DNA of 64,000 bases, from the NCBI GenBank assembly GCA_026936325.1, contig JAPTHN010000003.1:82511006-82575005 (forward strand), read 5' to 3'. The notes below the pieces were generated by a model, which saw nothing but the letters and a program-made list of their open reading frames with translations, was not told the DNA's origin and did not search any database. The DNA is from Platynereis dumerilii (taxonomy: Eukaryota > Annelida > Polychaeta > Phyllodocida > Nereididae). Shown piece after piece: positions 9,558 to 20,985 of this stretch (position 1 is the first letter of the stretch; each line of letters begins with the position of its first letter). The position numbers and the translations under genes were made by a program.

Positions 9558-12500
9558 GAGGCACTTTTTGTAAAAACCTGCGGGGGTGGCCGGGGGTCCG
9601 TCAGACTTTGCAATGTGCCATACACCGTTTCGAAGCTGTAAGTCTCGCTAAGAAAAATTCACCAAAATTTTTTTTCCTAGAGCCAGCGGTTTCCATGGAA
9701 ACAACTGCTTTGTTGACCAATGTCAGACCCCTTTTTTTTCACAAATCCTCAAAAGGGAAAAATTGTGAAACTCAAAATTACCATTTATTGATAGGTGGCC
9801 TCTGTTGAGAGCAGTGAATTTCATGACGTAAAAAATTGCACATGACAAGTAGAAGTGTAAGGAAACTTGTTGAGTTCATTCTTTTTCAAATACCATGATT
9901 TATGACCCTACCACAGCACCCCCTAGTGGCCATTGTTTTCAGTCCAGTACCTGAGGTGAAGACATACCAACTTCAGGGGAACTTTTTTCAAAAAGGAAAC
10001 GCGATCCAGGTAGGTGACCTAAGCAAAGTTTTTCATTAACACCTGTATTTTCGGAAACTATTTTCAAACTCGTGGGCACTCATTCCAATTTGACTGTGGC
10101 GCCACCTATATTATTCGAATTTTTTTTTTTTTTCAAAATAATCAACATACTTCAAGCTTGGCTGCAGTGATGAAGGGTAATGTTGAATTATCCAAAGTTA
10201 CATCCTGTCTGGCCAATAACACTAACTTAGATATATAGCAAGTTACAGAAATCACAAAAGTCACATGGTTTTACAGAGAGAGGGCTGTAACCATGGTAAT
10301 GTCAGTTGCATTTTACAAATCTAACATTATTTGATTGCCTGTCAGTCATTGAGAAATATTTTGAATAACACCTTTAGATGATGACCTGCAAGTTTTCATT
10401 TTTTTGGTGGGATTATTGCTTAAACCTTAGTCTTAAACACAGGCAAAACACAACCTTTACCCAACATTTTGGCTGTTCTTGGAGAAAAAACCATTAAATA
10501 TTGACATTTGACCTACTTTTGAACAGTGACCTTGACCTAGATATTCAAGGTCAAGGGTCAATTTGCTATTTAGAACTAGGTTAAGGTTGGAGGAATGCAA
10601 TAGGGTGCTTGAAAAGCAGTGGCAAGGTGTAAAAGAGGTTAAAAAAGACAAATTCAGGAGAAAAATGTAGAATATTTGCCCGTATTTGACCTTTGACCTA
10701 CTTTTATGGACATATGTGACCTTTGACCCACTTTTTTAAAATATTATATTTTATACCCCATATTAGGGCATATCTGGACATCTACAAAAAATAGGCCATA
10801 CTACCTGGACAATTTCCTAGATATTTATTTTTTTGGCCCAATATGCTTGATTTTACATCAGTTGCTAACAAGCTATGGAATGCATTTCTTTTCTATGTTC
10901 CCATGGCAACAATCACTAAGGATGATGACCTGCAAGTTTTCATTTTTTTTGGTGGGATTATGGCTTAATCCTTAGCCTTAAACACAGGCAAAACACAACC
11001 TTTATCCAACATTTTGGCTGTTCTTGGAGAAAAAACCCTTAAATATTGACATTTGACCTACTTTTGAACAGTGACCTTGACCTAGATATTCAGGTCAAGG
11101 GTCAATTTGCTATTTAGAACTAGGTTTAGGTTGGAGGAATGCAATAAGGTGCTTGAAAAGCAGTGGCAAGGTGTAAAAGAGGTTAAAACACAAATTCAGG
11201 AGAAAAATGTATAATATCTGCCCGTATTTGACCTTTGACCTACTTTTATGGACATATGTGACCTTTGATCAACTTTTAAAATAATTATATTTTATACCCC
11301 ATGTTAGGGCATATCTGGACATCTACAAAAAATAGGACATACTACCTGGACAATTTCCTAGATATTTATTTTTTTGGCCCAATATGCTTGATATAACATC
11401 AGTTGCTAAAAAGCTATGGAATGCATTTCTTTTTTATGTTGCCATGGCAACAATCACTAAGGATGATGACCTGCAAGTTTTCATTTTTTTTGATGGGATT
11501 ATTGCTTAAACCTTAGTCTTAAACACATGCCAAACACAACCTTTACCTAACATTTTGGCTGTTCTTGAAGAAAAAACCCATAAATATTGACATTTGACCT
11601 ACTTTTGAACAGTGACCTTGACCTAGATATTCAAGGTCAAGGGTCAATTTGTTATTTATAACTAGGTTAAGGTTAGAGGAATGCAATAGGGTGCTTGAAA
11701 CGCAGTAGCAAGGTGTAAAAGGGGTTAAAAAAGACAAATTCAGGAGCAAAATGTTAAAAAAATTGCCCGTATTTGACCTTTGACCTACTTTTATAGACAA
11801 TTGTGACCTTTGACCCACTTTTTGAAAATAATTATATTTTATACCCCCATGTTAGAGCATTTTAGGATATCTAAATAAGCTATTTTACACCAAATAGGCC
11901 ATGCTACCTGGACAATTTCCTAAATATTTCCTTGTTTGCATCCTCATGTTTACGCCTAGCGTACTCCCTTAGTTACCATGGCAACCAAAAAATTCCAAAA
12001 AAAATAATTGCCCCCAATCCTCAAAATTATTTTTATGCCCTTAATTTTCCATTCAAAATATTTCTCAATGACTGACAGGCAATCAAATAACATGAAAAAA
12101 ATGTTAGATTTGTAAAATGCAACTGACATTACCATGGTTACAGCCCTCTCTCTGTAAAACCATGTGACTTTTGTGATTTCTGTAACTTGCTATATCTAAG
12201 TTAGTGTTATTGGCCAGACAGGATGTAACTTTGGATAATTCAACATTACCCTTCATCACTGCAGCCAAGCTTGAAGTATGTTGATTATTTTGAAAAAAAA
12301 AAAAAATTCGAATAATATAGGTGGCGCCACAGTCAAATTGGAATGAGTGCCCACGAGTTTGAAAATAGTTTCCGAAAATACAGGTGTTAATGAAAAACTT
12401 TGCTTAGGTCACCTACCTGGATCGCGTTTCCTTTTTGAAAAAAGTTCCCCTGAAGTTGGTATGTCTTCACCTCAGGTACTGGACTGAAAACAATGGCCAC

Positions 12501-12867
12501 TAGGGGGTGCTGTGGTAGGGTCATAAATCATGGTATTTGAAAAAGAATGAACTCAACAAGTTTCCTTACACTTCTACTTGTCATGTGCAATTTTTTACGT
12601 CATGAAATTCACTGCTCTCAACAGAGGCCACCTATCAATAAATGGTAATTTTGAGTTTCACAATTTTTCCCTTTTGAGGATTTGTGAAAAAAAAGGGGTC
12701 TGACATTGGTCAACAAAGCAGCTGTTTCCATGGAAACCGCTGGCTCTAGGAAAAAAATTTTGGTGAATTTTTCTTAGCGAGACTTACAGCTTCGAAACGG
12801 TGTATGGCACATTGCAAAGTCTGACGGACCCCCGGCCACCCCCGCAGGTTTTTACAAAAAGTGCCTC
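9558..12867. mobile_element. TTAA-flanked fold-back element with ~810-bp inverted arms
   Basis: TTAA at 9554-9557 and 12868-12871 flanks identical inverted ends GAGGCACTTTTTGTAAAAAC. The arms 9558-10367 and 12053-12867 are nearly identical by eye, so the insertion or arm homogenisation is recent. TTAA duplication fits piggyBac or Kolobok-type transposition. There is no transposase. The centre holds three ~542-bp tandem units (10377-11950). It inserted into the right arm of the palindromic Tc1. Confidence 0.85.
10377..11950. repeat. Three ~542-bp tandem units rich in TGACCT motifs
   Basis: Units begin 'gatgatgacctgcaagtttt' at 10377, 10921 and 11462. Each contains 'tgaccttgacctagatattc', 'tttgacctttgacc(t/c)a' twice, and a GTT(G/C)CCATGGCAAC-like block near its end. 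The third unit is truncated and drifts after about 11900. It forms the loop of the fold-back element 9558-12867. Confidence 0.85.
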
Positions 12868-13365
12868 TTAAACCACTGTCCATACTGGAATATTATTGAT
12901 AAATTATTGGTTGATCCGAGACACACCGTGCCCCAGCCGAGACCAACACCGAAGGTGGAGTTGCAGAAATTCTGTCATGCAGAAGGGATTCAAATCACTG
13001 CTGATGTAGTCTGAGTACTTTTGACATATTGTGGTAAAATCCTGTAAAATGTTCTTGATCCTAGGTGGGAAAATATATGATAGTACAGGAGGGTATGTAA
13101 ACTTTTGAAACTGTCATAAATTGCAATTAAGTGATAATATCATTGAATCTCATTGCTATTGAATTTTAATGGTTCGGAAGTGCTTAGCCACATGCTGTGC
13201 ATTTTATTTATGTATGATTTGCCTATTGTTGTTAATTTGCCCTGGAAATAGAGAAATTGGTCATTTTTCACTGGGGTATGTAAACTTTTGGGCAGAACTG
13301 TCAGATAAGTTTGCTCTAATGCACTGCAACAGTCGGGAATTATCTGAATTATTTCTTTCATGTAG

Positions 13366-13521
13366 ATCCCAGTGCAAAGAAATTAAGAGATTGAAGTCTC
13401 CTCATACCGAAACTGTGAAGACACCAATCCCTTTCCAAGAATTTACAGCAGATCTTAGGAAATTGAACAATGAAGACTTCGTTCATTCCAGGCTGAAACA
13501 AGACCCACACCAAAAAACATT
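13366..13521 (+). CDS. Gene A exon 4, linker
   Basis: Acceptor 'catgtag' and donor 'gtaagt'; 156 nt, phase 2 at both junctions. It encodes the basic, polar stretch 'SQCKEIKRLKSPHTETVKTP' and then 'FQEFTADLRKLNNEDFVHSR'. No domain is recognised. It joins ankyrin module 1 to the start of module 2. No paralog support inside the window, but frame and splice signals are good. Confidence 0.7.
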
Positions 13522-13759
13522 GTAAGTAAAATATTTCACAATCTTCAAGATGCCTTAAATTCCTCTTGATCAATAATTGTCCTGATTTCTTCATTCCCAT
13601 CGTTATGCAGACTACACAATAAAATCATTTACATGGTATAGGTCTACAAGGCTATCATTGGTCAGGTTGTCAATTGTTTTGCATATTAATTTTATTCTTT
13701 GAGGTTGTTTTCTTCTTGTTAATCAGTCTTAATGGTTTATATAATATGATAATTTTCAG

Positions 13760-13952
13760 ACTCACCAGAGTGGCAATACTTCTGTATCGTTTGCACAACT
13801 CTGAGAATTTGGTTAAATATGGAAACGCCATTCTGGAGATACTTGCAAGTGATGGACCAGAAATTGTGCGAAAAGAGCCATACGTCATTGAGATGATTGT
13901 CAAGAAATCCTATGAACTCATCACTTCAAAGGATTACATGAACATAGTGCAG
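13760..13952 (+). CDS. Gene A exon 5, module 2 start
   Basis: Acceptor 'tttcag', donor 'gtattt'; 193 nt. It encodes 'LTRVAILLYRLHNSENLVKY' followed by an amphipathic helical segment to 'YMNIVQ'. Ends in phase 0. Gene B homology stops in the intron downstream of this exon, so its gene B partner is not visible here. Confidence 0.75.
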
Positions 13953-14124
13953 GTATTTGAATATCTTAATGACTTATTAAAACATCAAAGCTGCACACTT
14001 TGGTGAATGGAAGAGCTCTATATAGTCTAGTGAAAATCTCCAAAGTCACCAACCATCCTCAATTTGGCTGAGATATTTGATTTATTGATGATATTATTGA
14101 TAATATACTTTTCAATAATTGCAG

Positions 14125-14244
14125 ATGATGGTTTTATGTTGCAAGTTGACATTGCATTCTGGGAAGATGTTCTCAGATCCACATGATAAAGAGCAACTTC
14201 AGTCGTTGGTCCGCTATCCTGGCAGGGCACTTTGGTTACTTCAG
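14125..14244 (+). CDS. Gene A exon 6 (40 codons)
   Basis: Acceptor 'ttgcag', donor 'gttagt'. It encodes 'MMVLCCKLTLHSGKMFSDPH' to 'GRALWLLQ'. The gene B copy at 61032-61151 is the same length and nearly the same sequence, and similarity extends into the upstream intron (to about 14000). The exon opens with ATGATG at the splice site in both genes; splicing from an upstream exon is more likely than a start here. Confidence 0.85.
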
Positions 14245-14473
14245 GTTAGTTGTTGAAAAATATTTCAAAATGGTTTTTTTTTGTGGACGATGTCACATAA
14301 ATAATTATTCACTATTTTATACTGTGAATCAGTCCGACATCACTTTGCCCTATAGAATAACATGTCCTATAAAAAGTAATTCACATTCTGTCTCAGTGTC
14401 AAATATTAAATCATCTGTGACAGAAAATTGGTGAATGCAAGGTTTTGAATATGTCATCTAATTCCTCTTCCAG

Positions 14474-15456
14474 ATCCTAACAAATAGGGGCTTGGTGGAA
14501 AGAACCGAGTGTCTTAATATCATCATTCAAAATTCAAGGCATCTATGTGAAGAGCAAGACTCGTTTCCTATCACAGAAGAACTAGTGGGCACGATAAGAC
14601 ATCTGCTAGAGAAACGTGCTGATGCAAATGAGCCACAAAACAATAATCAGTCTGCGGGAAATTCCTTCTTCAGAAATATTGTCCACATCATCCAAAATGA
14701 AGGACATCTTTTTCCTCAGTTGATGGAGCTCCTGCCATGCTTCTTCTTGAATTCCAATACCAAGAACAACAAGACAAACTATCTGCATGCCCTACTGGGT
14801 TTCTACTGGGAAAAACTGAAGAAAGATTTGTCAGAAGAGCACTTCAGCCAGTACAAGCTAGTTGTTGAGAAGGTGATATCCTTGGATACATCAGTGCTTG
14901 AGGCAAGTGATGCCAATGGGAGCTACCCACTTCACATTTTCCTGGACAGAATTGGAAAGTCGAAGGACATCTTCACTCTGAGCCAAGTCTCCTCAATTGT
15001 GGCATTGTTGAGAACAGATTCTAGCATTGACCAACAAGACAAAGATGGAAACACTGCCCTTCATTTTGCGAGCAAATTAATTCCTGTGAGGCGAAACTCT
15101 GAAGACTTTCAGGAGATATTCTCTGATCTTTTAAAGCAAATCTGGTCCATCAAGAACTGTGAGATGCAAAATAAAAAGGGGTGCACTGCTCTCTGTGCTC
15201 TAGCAAAAATGTTCTTCTTAAATGGTGAGCAAATTGGATCTGATGTGTTATCTGCCTTTAATTTACTCTCAACAAAGACAAATGTCAACATCCATGACAA
15301 CAACTCGGTGACAGCTTACAGCTGGATTCTGAGGGGGAAGTTGTTGTCTGAACACATCAATAAAGAGAGAAGAGAAATATTTTCAACGGTTGAGGAGATA
15401 TTTTTACGGAAAGGAGCTAATTTTGAGATGGCTGAAAAAGGACTGGGATCCACTTT
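14474..15456 (+). CDS. Gene A exon 7, ankyrin-like module 2
   Basis: 983 nt, acceptor 'ttccag', donor 'gtgagt'. It encodes about 328 residues: an N-terminal helical part ('TECLNIIIQNSRHL'), then ankyrin-type units 'DANGSYPLHIFLDRI', 'DKDGNTALHFASKLI', 'NKKGCTALCALAKMF' and 'DNNSVTAYSWILRG'. The gene B exon at 53735-54726 aligns along its length with small indels. Each module ends with 'G-S-T-L', joined to the next exon in phase 2. Confidence 0.9.
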
Positions 15457-15734
15457 GTGAGTATATACTCGAGTGCTACATATAATGTATGTGGAATTAT
15501 GAATTGATTCCTTCTTTTTTCTCACCTTGCAAGATGTGTATTTGTGTATAAAAGCTCTTGCATCTCCAAAATAGTTTTTTGTGGCCGAGGGACGAGGTCC
15601 CTTTAGTCGTCATCAACGGTTTCTATGTAAACAGGAAATGGAAATATCAAACTGTTGTGGGGACAAAAACGTTTTATGCAGAAAATGACAAACCAAAGTG
15701 ATCATCCCAAATGATCACATAACAGTTGAACATT

Positions 15735-16545
15735 TGCACTTAGTGACTGTATGTACCAGATCTGTATTAATTACAGCTCTAGCAATTGATCTGAGGAAAT
15801 CAGTTTTTTTTTTAGTGCCAGAGTGGACCTATGATGTCATAGGCAGATGCTCCATTGCTCAGCACTGGAAGATATGCAAAACTGGTGCTAGCAATGATGC
15901 CATAGGTCAAACTGGCCAATAGCGTTCGTTTTGCACAGTTTCATCATAGCCTTGCTGTTACATCATTGCCATGGTGGCTAATAATACCACTACAACAACT
16001 CAGGTGCAAAGTTGGACTGCACATGGGGAGGGGGAACTCTACTCAAAAGCTGTCAATTGTCCTTATGATTGCATACTCACACAAGGTACTGTGGTAACCA
16101 ACAATGGAATACAGGATTAAAGCAGTTTTTGTTTTACACTGAAAGAGACAGCAAACAAAACTGCAAACAGTTCATAGCAAATCCAATTGAGACCAGAAGC
16201 ATGTTTGTGGGCAACTGTGATTAATTGTAAGTTATCCTATTAACCATGCTTGGTTGAATTTCAGGTACTTTAAGTGTCACCAAATAAACAACCCCCCTCC
16301 CCCAACTTATCACTTGAGTTTTTGCAGTGGTATTATTGGCTAATCTGGCCATGACATAATTGCAGGGCTATGATGAAGTTGTTCACATGAACTGCTATTG
16401 GCCAGTTTCACCTATGACATCGTAGCTAGCACCAAAGTTGCATAGGTTCCAATGGAGTCTCAAGCTATGACATCATAGGTCCGCACTATGAAAAAAGACG
16501 ATTTCTTCAGAGCAATTGCTAGAGCTGTAAACTGTAATCAATAAA
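15735..16545. mobile_element. Fold-back element in gene A intron 7
   Basis: Left arm about 15765-16060 ('acagctctagcaattgatct', 'gacctatgatgtcatag', 'aactggccaatagc') recurs in reverse complement at about 16265-16535. The total is about 800 bp, non-coding. Gene B lacks it: the equivalent intron there is 313 bp (53422-53734) against 2419 bp here. Confidence 0.75.
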
Positions 16546-17875
16546 ATACTTAACTCAAAAAAGCAATGTCGATCACCAGCCCAGCGCAAAAACGACTTCA
16601 CGCGCATGCGCGGGTGAGCACACTGTAAACTACGTTATAGCAGTGGCAGGCGAGCGCACTGTAAAAAGTGTACAGGACCAAAGGCAAATCTGACATTATA
16701 TGCTGCAGTCACTTGGTGGTTTTTGGCACAAAAGTTGCTAACTTTGGGTTACTAGATATGAAAAACTATTTGTTTATTCACACAGCTCTTCGTGTCAGTG
16801 TACATAACAGAGATAATCCTAGGTCTTTATATTTGTTTGGTAAGCATAAATCGTTTCTAATACAAAAAAAATCATAGAAAACTTACAACTTGTGCTCAGG
16901 TATGTTATAGATGGCGCTGCATGTATCCTTGCCAGATCCATGTTCAATAGTGCAATTACAAGGTTTACAAGGGTTTTCCACTGCATGAACTTCATTGATT
17001 GGGGTTTTTATTGTCCTAATAGCTGACTCTTGAATGATAGTGGAGCTTGTTCACATTTATTCTTCCAAGGTTTAATTGTATTACTTTCTTAATTAAATCT
17101 ATGCAAACTGAGCATTCTTCACTTTTCCTTATCAAATCATTAACCAACCAAATGCCAACCAATGTTATTTAAACACCCTATATTGAAGTAATATAAGAAA
17201 AATATATTATGAATTTTTGTGTGAGGTCTAGGCCTAAAATTTCTGAAAATTTTAAAAGAAAGTAAAGGTCAACCAGTGGTTCCATATGCCATGGGTATTT
17301 GAGGCATTTAATTTTTTCCAAAAGGAAAGCCTGGACATTGCTAATTTTGACCTTTAAAATTGGCTTTGGCAGCCTGGAAAAACCTGGAAAACACCTTGAA
17401 ATTGATCTTGGTTAAGGAGTTGGAACCCTGATTAAGATATATTTGTTTACATTTATGAAGGAATTTATCTTCATATTGACCTTACAATGACAGTTACGTT
17501 AATTTGCCAGGTATAACAAACATAGACAGATAAATAGACAGATAAATACATATAGATGGACAGGTAGATAGACAGGTCTATATGAATATGATTCCATCCT
17601 TGAGCAGGCTGCATGTAAGGGGTAAAACTGAATTTCCCGAGGCCACGGTGCATGCAATTGCATGCTATTTTTCTATAATAATATGACATAAGTATGTATA
17701 CGATTTTACGAGTATGCCTCTTAAAAAAGCAGAATAATAAAGGGTTTTGGTTTCTCGTTGATTGACTGCAATATACTGCAATAAACAGCTTGACAGTCAC
17801 AAATATTGTATGCATATTTATTATTTATCCTTGCCCAATTGTATAAAATATCCACTTGTGTGTAATTAATTACAG
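16546..17875. other. Rest of gene A intron 7, low-information sequence
   Basis: Contains a degenerate 'agacagataaat' tetranucleotide-like run at 17520-17580 and old interspersed repeat text. The intron ends 'taattacag' at 17875. No exon with paralog support is seen. Confidence 0.4.
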
Positions 17876-19535
17876 ATTGCTATGGGTGGACACAGCCCTT
17901 TCTTTTGGAAGCGGAACTTTGGAAAAACTTACCTCTTTGTCAAACCACATTAAGACTCAAGAATTGCCGAGTTATCATGTGTTCCTTGACGAAGTACTCA
18001 ATGGAAATGCTCTGCCAATGGTATTTTGTCAAAATCCTTGGTTTTGTGAAGAAATCTTGAAGATTATTGAAGTTGTGACATGTTCATCACAGGCATCTGT
18101 TTGCAAAAATCTGTGCTCTGCCTTGTTAAAATCAAGATGTTACCTCACAACCTTGGGTATGGAATTGCTGAACCTGGCCATGCAAAAATCTGGTGGCCTC
18201 ACAGAAGCCGATGTCGAATCACTGCAGGGGCTTCACCATCCAGCAAGTATGCCAGGTAAAAATCAAGAGGCTTACCTGAAAGTACTTCTCTCTGCATGCA
18301 AAGAAGAAGAAACTGTTCAAAAACTTTCAAAGAAGAATGATTGGCTTGGACTGGTTCTCGAGTGCTACATTATTCCTGTCAATCTGAGGAAATTAGGAGG
18401 CAAATTGGCCCACATACTTTATAGCACCATTGAGAGGTGCCTGGAAATGAAACAGCTGGTCAGCTGCTTACTTTTTACTTCACATCAACCAGACATGCTG
18501 GATGATCATCAGTTTGAGCAAGTGTTCAAATTACCAATGCCACAAAACTCCTTTGGAAGAGGGCCTCTGCACTTGGCTGTTTCATTGCTTCATGACCAAG
18601 TCACTCTTGGTCTGTTGCCAACAAGTTTGATTTCAGAGCAATTAGAAGCCCAAGATCTTCACGGGTGTACTCCTCTACACGTAGCTCACTTGCACCAAAA
18701 CCAACAAGCAATTAAGGTTTTGATAAATCATGGAGCAGACACAAAAGCAGTTGACCACTTTGGCTTGACTCCAGTTGAGCTGGAATCCCGCCTTGACCCA
18801 AATGGTGCCTCCAACTCCTTCAATAAGGAATCTTGCATGGATGCACAACACCATCAGTTGTGCTCCACCATTATAACAGCTGAATCTGGGATCTTGGACA
18901 AACTGAAACCTTTGCTTGTTATTTCACCTTTGGAAGCTCAAGCTCTGGCTGAGGAGATGGAGCTTCTGTTCCGGCGACTGCTTAAGGGAACACCATTTGA
19001 GCAAATTGAAATTTTCACCAGTGGAAGTATGAGAGAGAAGTTGAAAGCAGGACGTCTTGATGAAATAGATCTTCAACTGCGTCTTAAAATTTCAGTTTCT
19101 CAGATTGATTTGGAATATAATGGTGAAGTTTTAGATCGTTCTGATTTCATGCAGAAGCTCATGGCCTCTCTCTGTAAAAGGATACACTGTATATGTTGGA
19201 GACGGATCAATCTACGATTGATATCTTCTGCCAAGGAAAATCCCTGGAAATTCTTGCGTGAAGGACATGGCCTTTACAGTGGAGTGGAAGTTTCTGTAGA
19301 TATTGTGCCAATCTGCTGTCTGCCAGATATAGAAGGACAGGAAACATTTGAGCATAGGTTAGCAGACATTCTTATAGGAGCACCTCCTCACTCAAGGCGA
19401 TGGATGTCAAAATGGAAAATGTTTCATCACAACTCGCCTCTTGAAAAAACTACATTTGCTCTGGAGTGGGATGTACTGGACAGCCTCCCAACTTTCCACC
19501 GCCTTGGAGTAACCTTGGCGAAGGCTTTGGTTCAT
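17876..19535 (+). CDS. Gene A exon 8: helical linker, ankyrin repeats and nucleotidyltransferase core (Mab-21/cGAS-like)
   Basis: 1660 nt with acceptor 'tacag' and donor 'gtaagt'; the gene B exon is exactly the same length. The first part is helical ('LLWVDTALSFGSGTLEKL'), then ankyrin repeats 'GRGPLHLAVSLL' and 'DLHGCTPLHVAHLHQNQQ' with 'HGADTKAVDHFGLTPVEL' (model residues ~1100-1160). The nucleotidyltransferase core follows: 'FTSGSMREKLKAGRLDEIDL' carries G1239-S1240, E1252 and D1254 (codons 19023-19070), and 'VEVSVDIVPI' carries the third acid D1331 (19299-19301). These match cGAS GS, E225/D227 and D319 by position. 'SRRWMSKWKMFHH', 'ALEWDVLDSL' and 'RLGVTLAKALVH' fit the Mab-21 C-lobe. 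No cGAS-type zinc thumb is evident. Confidence 0.92.
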
Positions 19536-20177
19536 GTAAGTATAGCCTAAGTCTCTGTCAGTACATTAGTTGCAATAGATAGTAGTGGAATGCCTCCGAA
19601 ATATTGAGTTAGAGTGACAACACTAACCATTTGAGGTTGGGTAGGTACTCTCTCAAGGTTAAATGAGTTTCTGCCATGCTATACATGTATATATGTAAAA
19701 AACATACAATAAAAGATCTTTGCGAACTTTAAGTTCTTTCAGACCATCGACGTTTATACCGATTTGTAAGCTTATATTTGATTCAAGCAAAACTTACTCA
19801 AATGACTCCGCCGCCTATCATTTGTTACTCGACCGGATCTTGAAGCGGATGTCTAGCACGTGACCTGAAATTCATTCCCTATGCTCAGGTTTTCAGAGCC
19901 AGAATTTTTTACCCTATGGTCAGGTTATTATATAGGCTCCAGAGCCTATTTCATAGATAAAAAAGGAGAAAAAGTCATCAGAAAAGGTGTGAAAACAAAA
20001 TTGCAACTAAGAATGACACCAAACACCTGAAAGTTCAATGTAAAAATGACATTGCATGATTGCAATTTCAAAGGCAAAACGCCACTGTGATGGCCAATTG
20101 AGAAGTGTATCCTATGGTCATTTTTTCCTGGCCCCTATCTTTTGAGAGGCACATATGTAGTATGACATCAATGGCAG

Positions 20178-20194
20178 TGCCCCCCCCCCCCCGG
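20178..20194. repeat. Poly-C tract in the last intron of gene A
   Basis: A run of about 15 C followed by GG inside intron 19536-20359. The rest of this 824-bp intron shows no feature I can name. Confidence 0.8.
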
Positions 20195-20359
20195 GCTTAT
20201 CATGTCTTTCTGCAGGCTAACTCGATATCATTTTGTCGATGCTTGTGTTGAAGCTAGAATAGATTTTAAGATCTGTCAAGTCATCGATATGAAGCAGTAC
20301 ACTTTTTGTCAGGACTTAGTGTTTACAGCCTATTTAAAGTATGTACATTTTGATTGCAG

Positions 20360-20791
20360 GCATATGAGTGGAGCCATTGTGAGTCCGTGCAGGTTGAAAT
20401 GCCTGTCACATCCTACATGCTGAAGACGTCCCTTTTCTTCCTGCTCAAGGGTACTTCTGATATCAGGAGAATTTCCAAAGCACTGCAGTATGCCAAAGGA
20501 ACAACTGATGAACTGAGTAATGCTGAAGGAATGCCAGGCAAGTTGCAGTTCAAACCAAACCCAACCTGGGCCACAGAAGATGACATCCGTGAACATGCTG
20601 AAGATGCCAGGATTGTGGCCACCAGGATTTTCAAGTTCATCCACTTCCTTGCAGAGAGAGGATGCAAGGTGACATCTTATTGGAAAGAACCAGGGGTCAC
20701 CTCTCTGGAGGTAAAAAAGGGTGAACTTGCATACATATCTGCCATTTGTGAATGCGTGCTGGATCGTCTTGAAAGGACCAAGTTTTTCTGA
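20360..20791 (+). CDS. Gene A exon 9: C-terminal Mab-21 lobe and stop
   Basis: Acceptor 'attgcag'; the stop TGA is at 20789-20791. It encodes 143 residues: 'AYEWSHCESVQVEMPVTSYM' then 'LKTSLFFLLKG'. S-Y-x-L-K-T (model residues 1427-1432) is the conserved C-lobe motif of Mab-21 and cGAS-like proteins. Helical regions around 'ATEDDIREHAEDARIVATRI' follow. The tail differs from gene B ('ERTKFF' against 'EKGKFASCTK'), with the gene A stop only 3-4 bp before a MITE. Confidence 0.9.
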   Translation, partial: AYEWSHCESVQVEMPVTSYMLKTSLFFLLKGTSDIRRISKALQYAKGTTDELSNAEGMPGKLQFKPNPTWATEDDIREHAEDARIVATRIFKFIHFLAERGCKVTSYWKEPGVTSLEVKKGELAYISAICECVLDRLERTKFF

Positions 20792-20794
20792 CAA

Positions 20795-20985
20795 CACTCT
20801 AAAAAATGTCGGGACAAAATTGGTTTTTTAGATTCAAAATGGTTTTTTGAAAAACCAAATTTCAATGCAAAACCAATATGGATTTTTAAAAAAATCCATG
20901 TTGGTTTTTTGCATTGAAATTTGGTTTTTTGAAAAACCATTTTGAATCTAAAAAACCAATTTTGTCTGAAATTTTTTAGAGTGAA
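20795..20985. mobile_element. Palindromic MITE directly downstream of the gene A stop
   Basis: Ends are CACTCTAAAAAAT and ATTTTTTAGAGTG, with near-perfect arms of about 90 bp (e.g. 'caaaattggttttttagatt' at 20817-20836 and its complement at 20944-20963). It lies within the presumed 3' UTR, starting about 3 bp after the stop codon. In a transcript it would form a long hairpin. Confidence 0.85.

Larger units (their letters stand above)
8368..13300. mobile_element. Palindromic Tc1-type transposon (IR/DR ends) in gene A intron, interrupted
   Basis: The outer ends CAGTTCTGCCCAAAAGTTTA (8368) and its reverse complement (to 13300) are Tc1 ends. A second inner direct repeat 'caaaagtttacataccctcc' at about 8566 and 13087 gives the IR/DR layout known from Sleeping Beauty-like elements. 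Transposase remnants point outward on both sides: minus strand at about 8660-9110, plus strand at 9250-9556 and 12872-13010. So two 3' halves are joined head to head. TA flanks only the left end clearly. The right arm is split by the TTAA element at 9558-12867. Confidence 0.8.
7055..20791 (+). other. Gene A: ankyrin-repeat cGAS-like (Mab-21) protein, whole visible locus
   Basis: Nine exons with GT-AG introns join in frame to 4659 nt (1552 aa plus stop): 7055-7135, 7224-7264, 7354-8346, 13366-13521, 13760-13952, 14125-14244, 14474-15456, 17876-19535 and 20360-20791. The order is two ankyrin-like modules, a helical linker with canonical ankyrin repeats, then a Mab-21/cGAS nucleotidyltransferase domain. 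Exons from 14125 on are supported by a paralog (gene B). The start codon is not identified: upstream exons may lie in repeat-rich DNA or outside the window. The family is known for innate immune sensing through cyclic dinucleotides; assigning that role to this gene is inference. Confidence 0.8.

Noticed and set aside
14125-14130. ATGATG at the start of the 40-codon exon as the true start codon
   Set aside because: It directly follows a good acceptor in both paralogs, and upstream exons in gene A join in phase. Kept only as a possible alternative start.
20330-20797. Minus-strand 155-aa frame opposite the last exon of gene A
   Set aside because: Shadow of the conserved coding exon; the same shadow appears opposite gene B (34969-35272).
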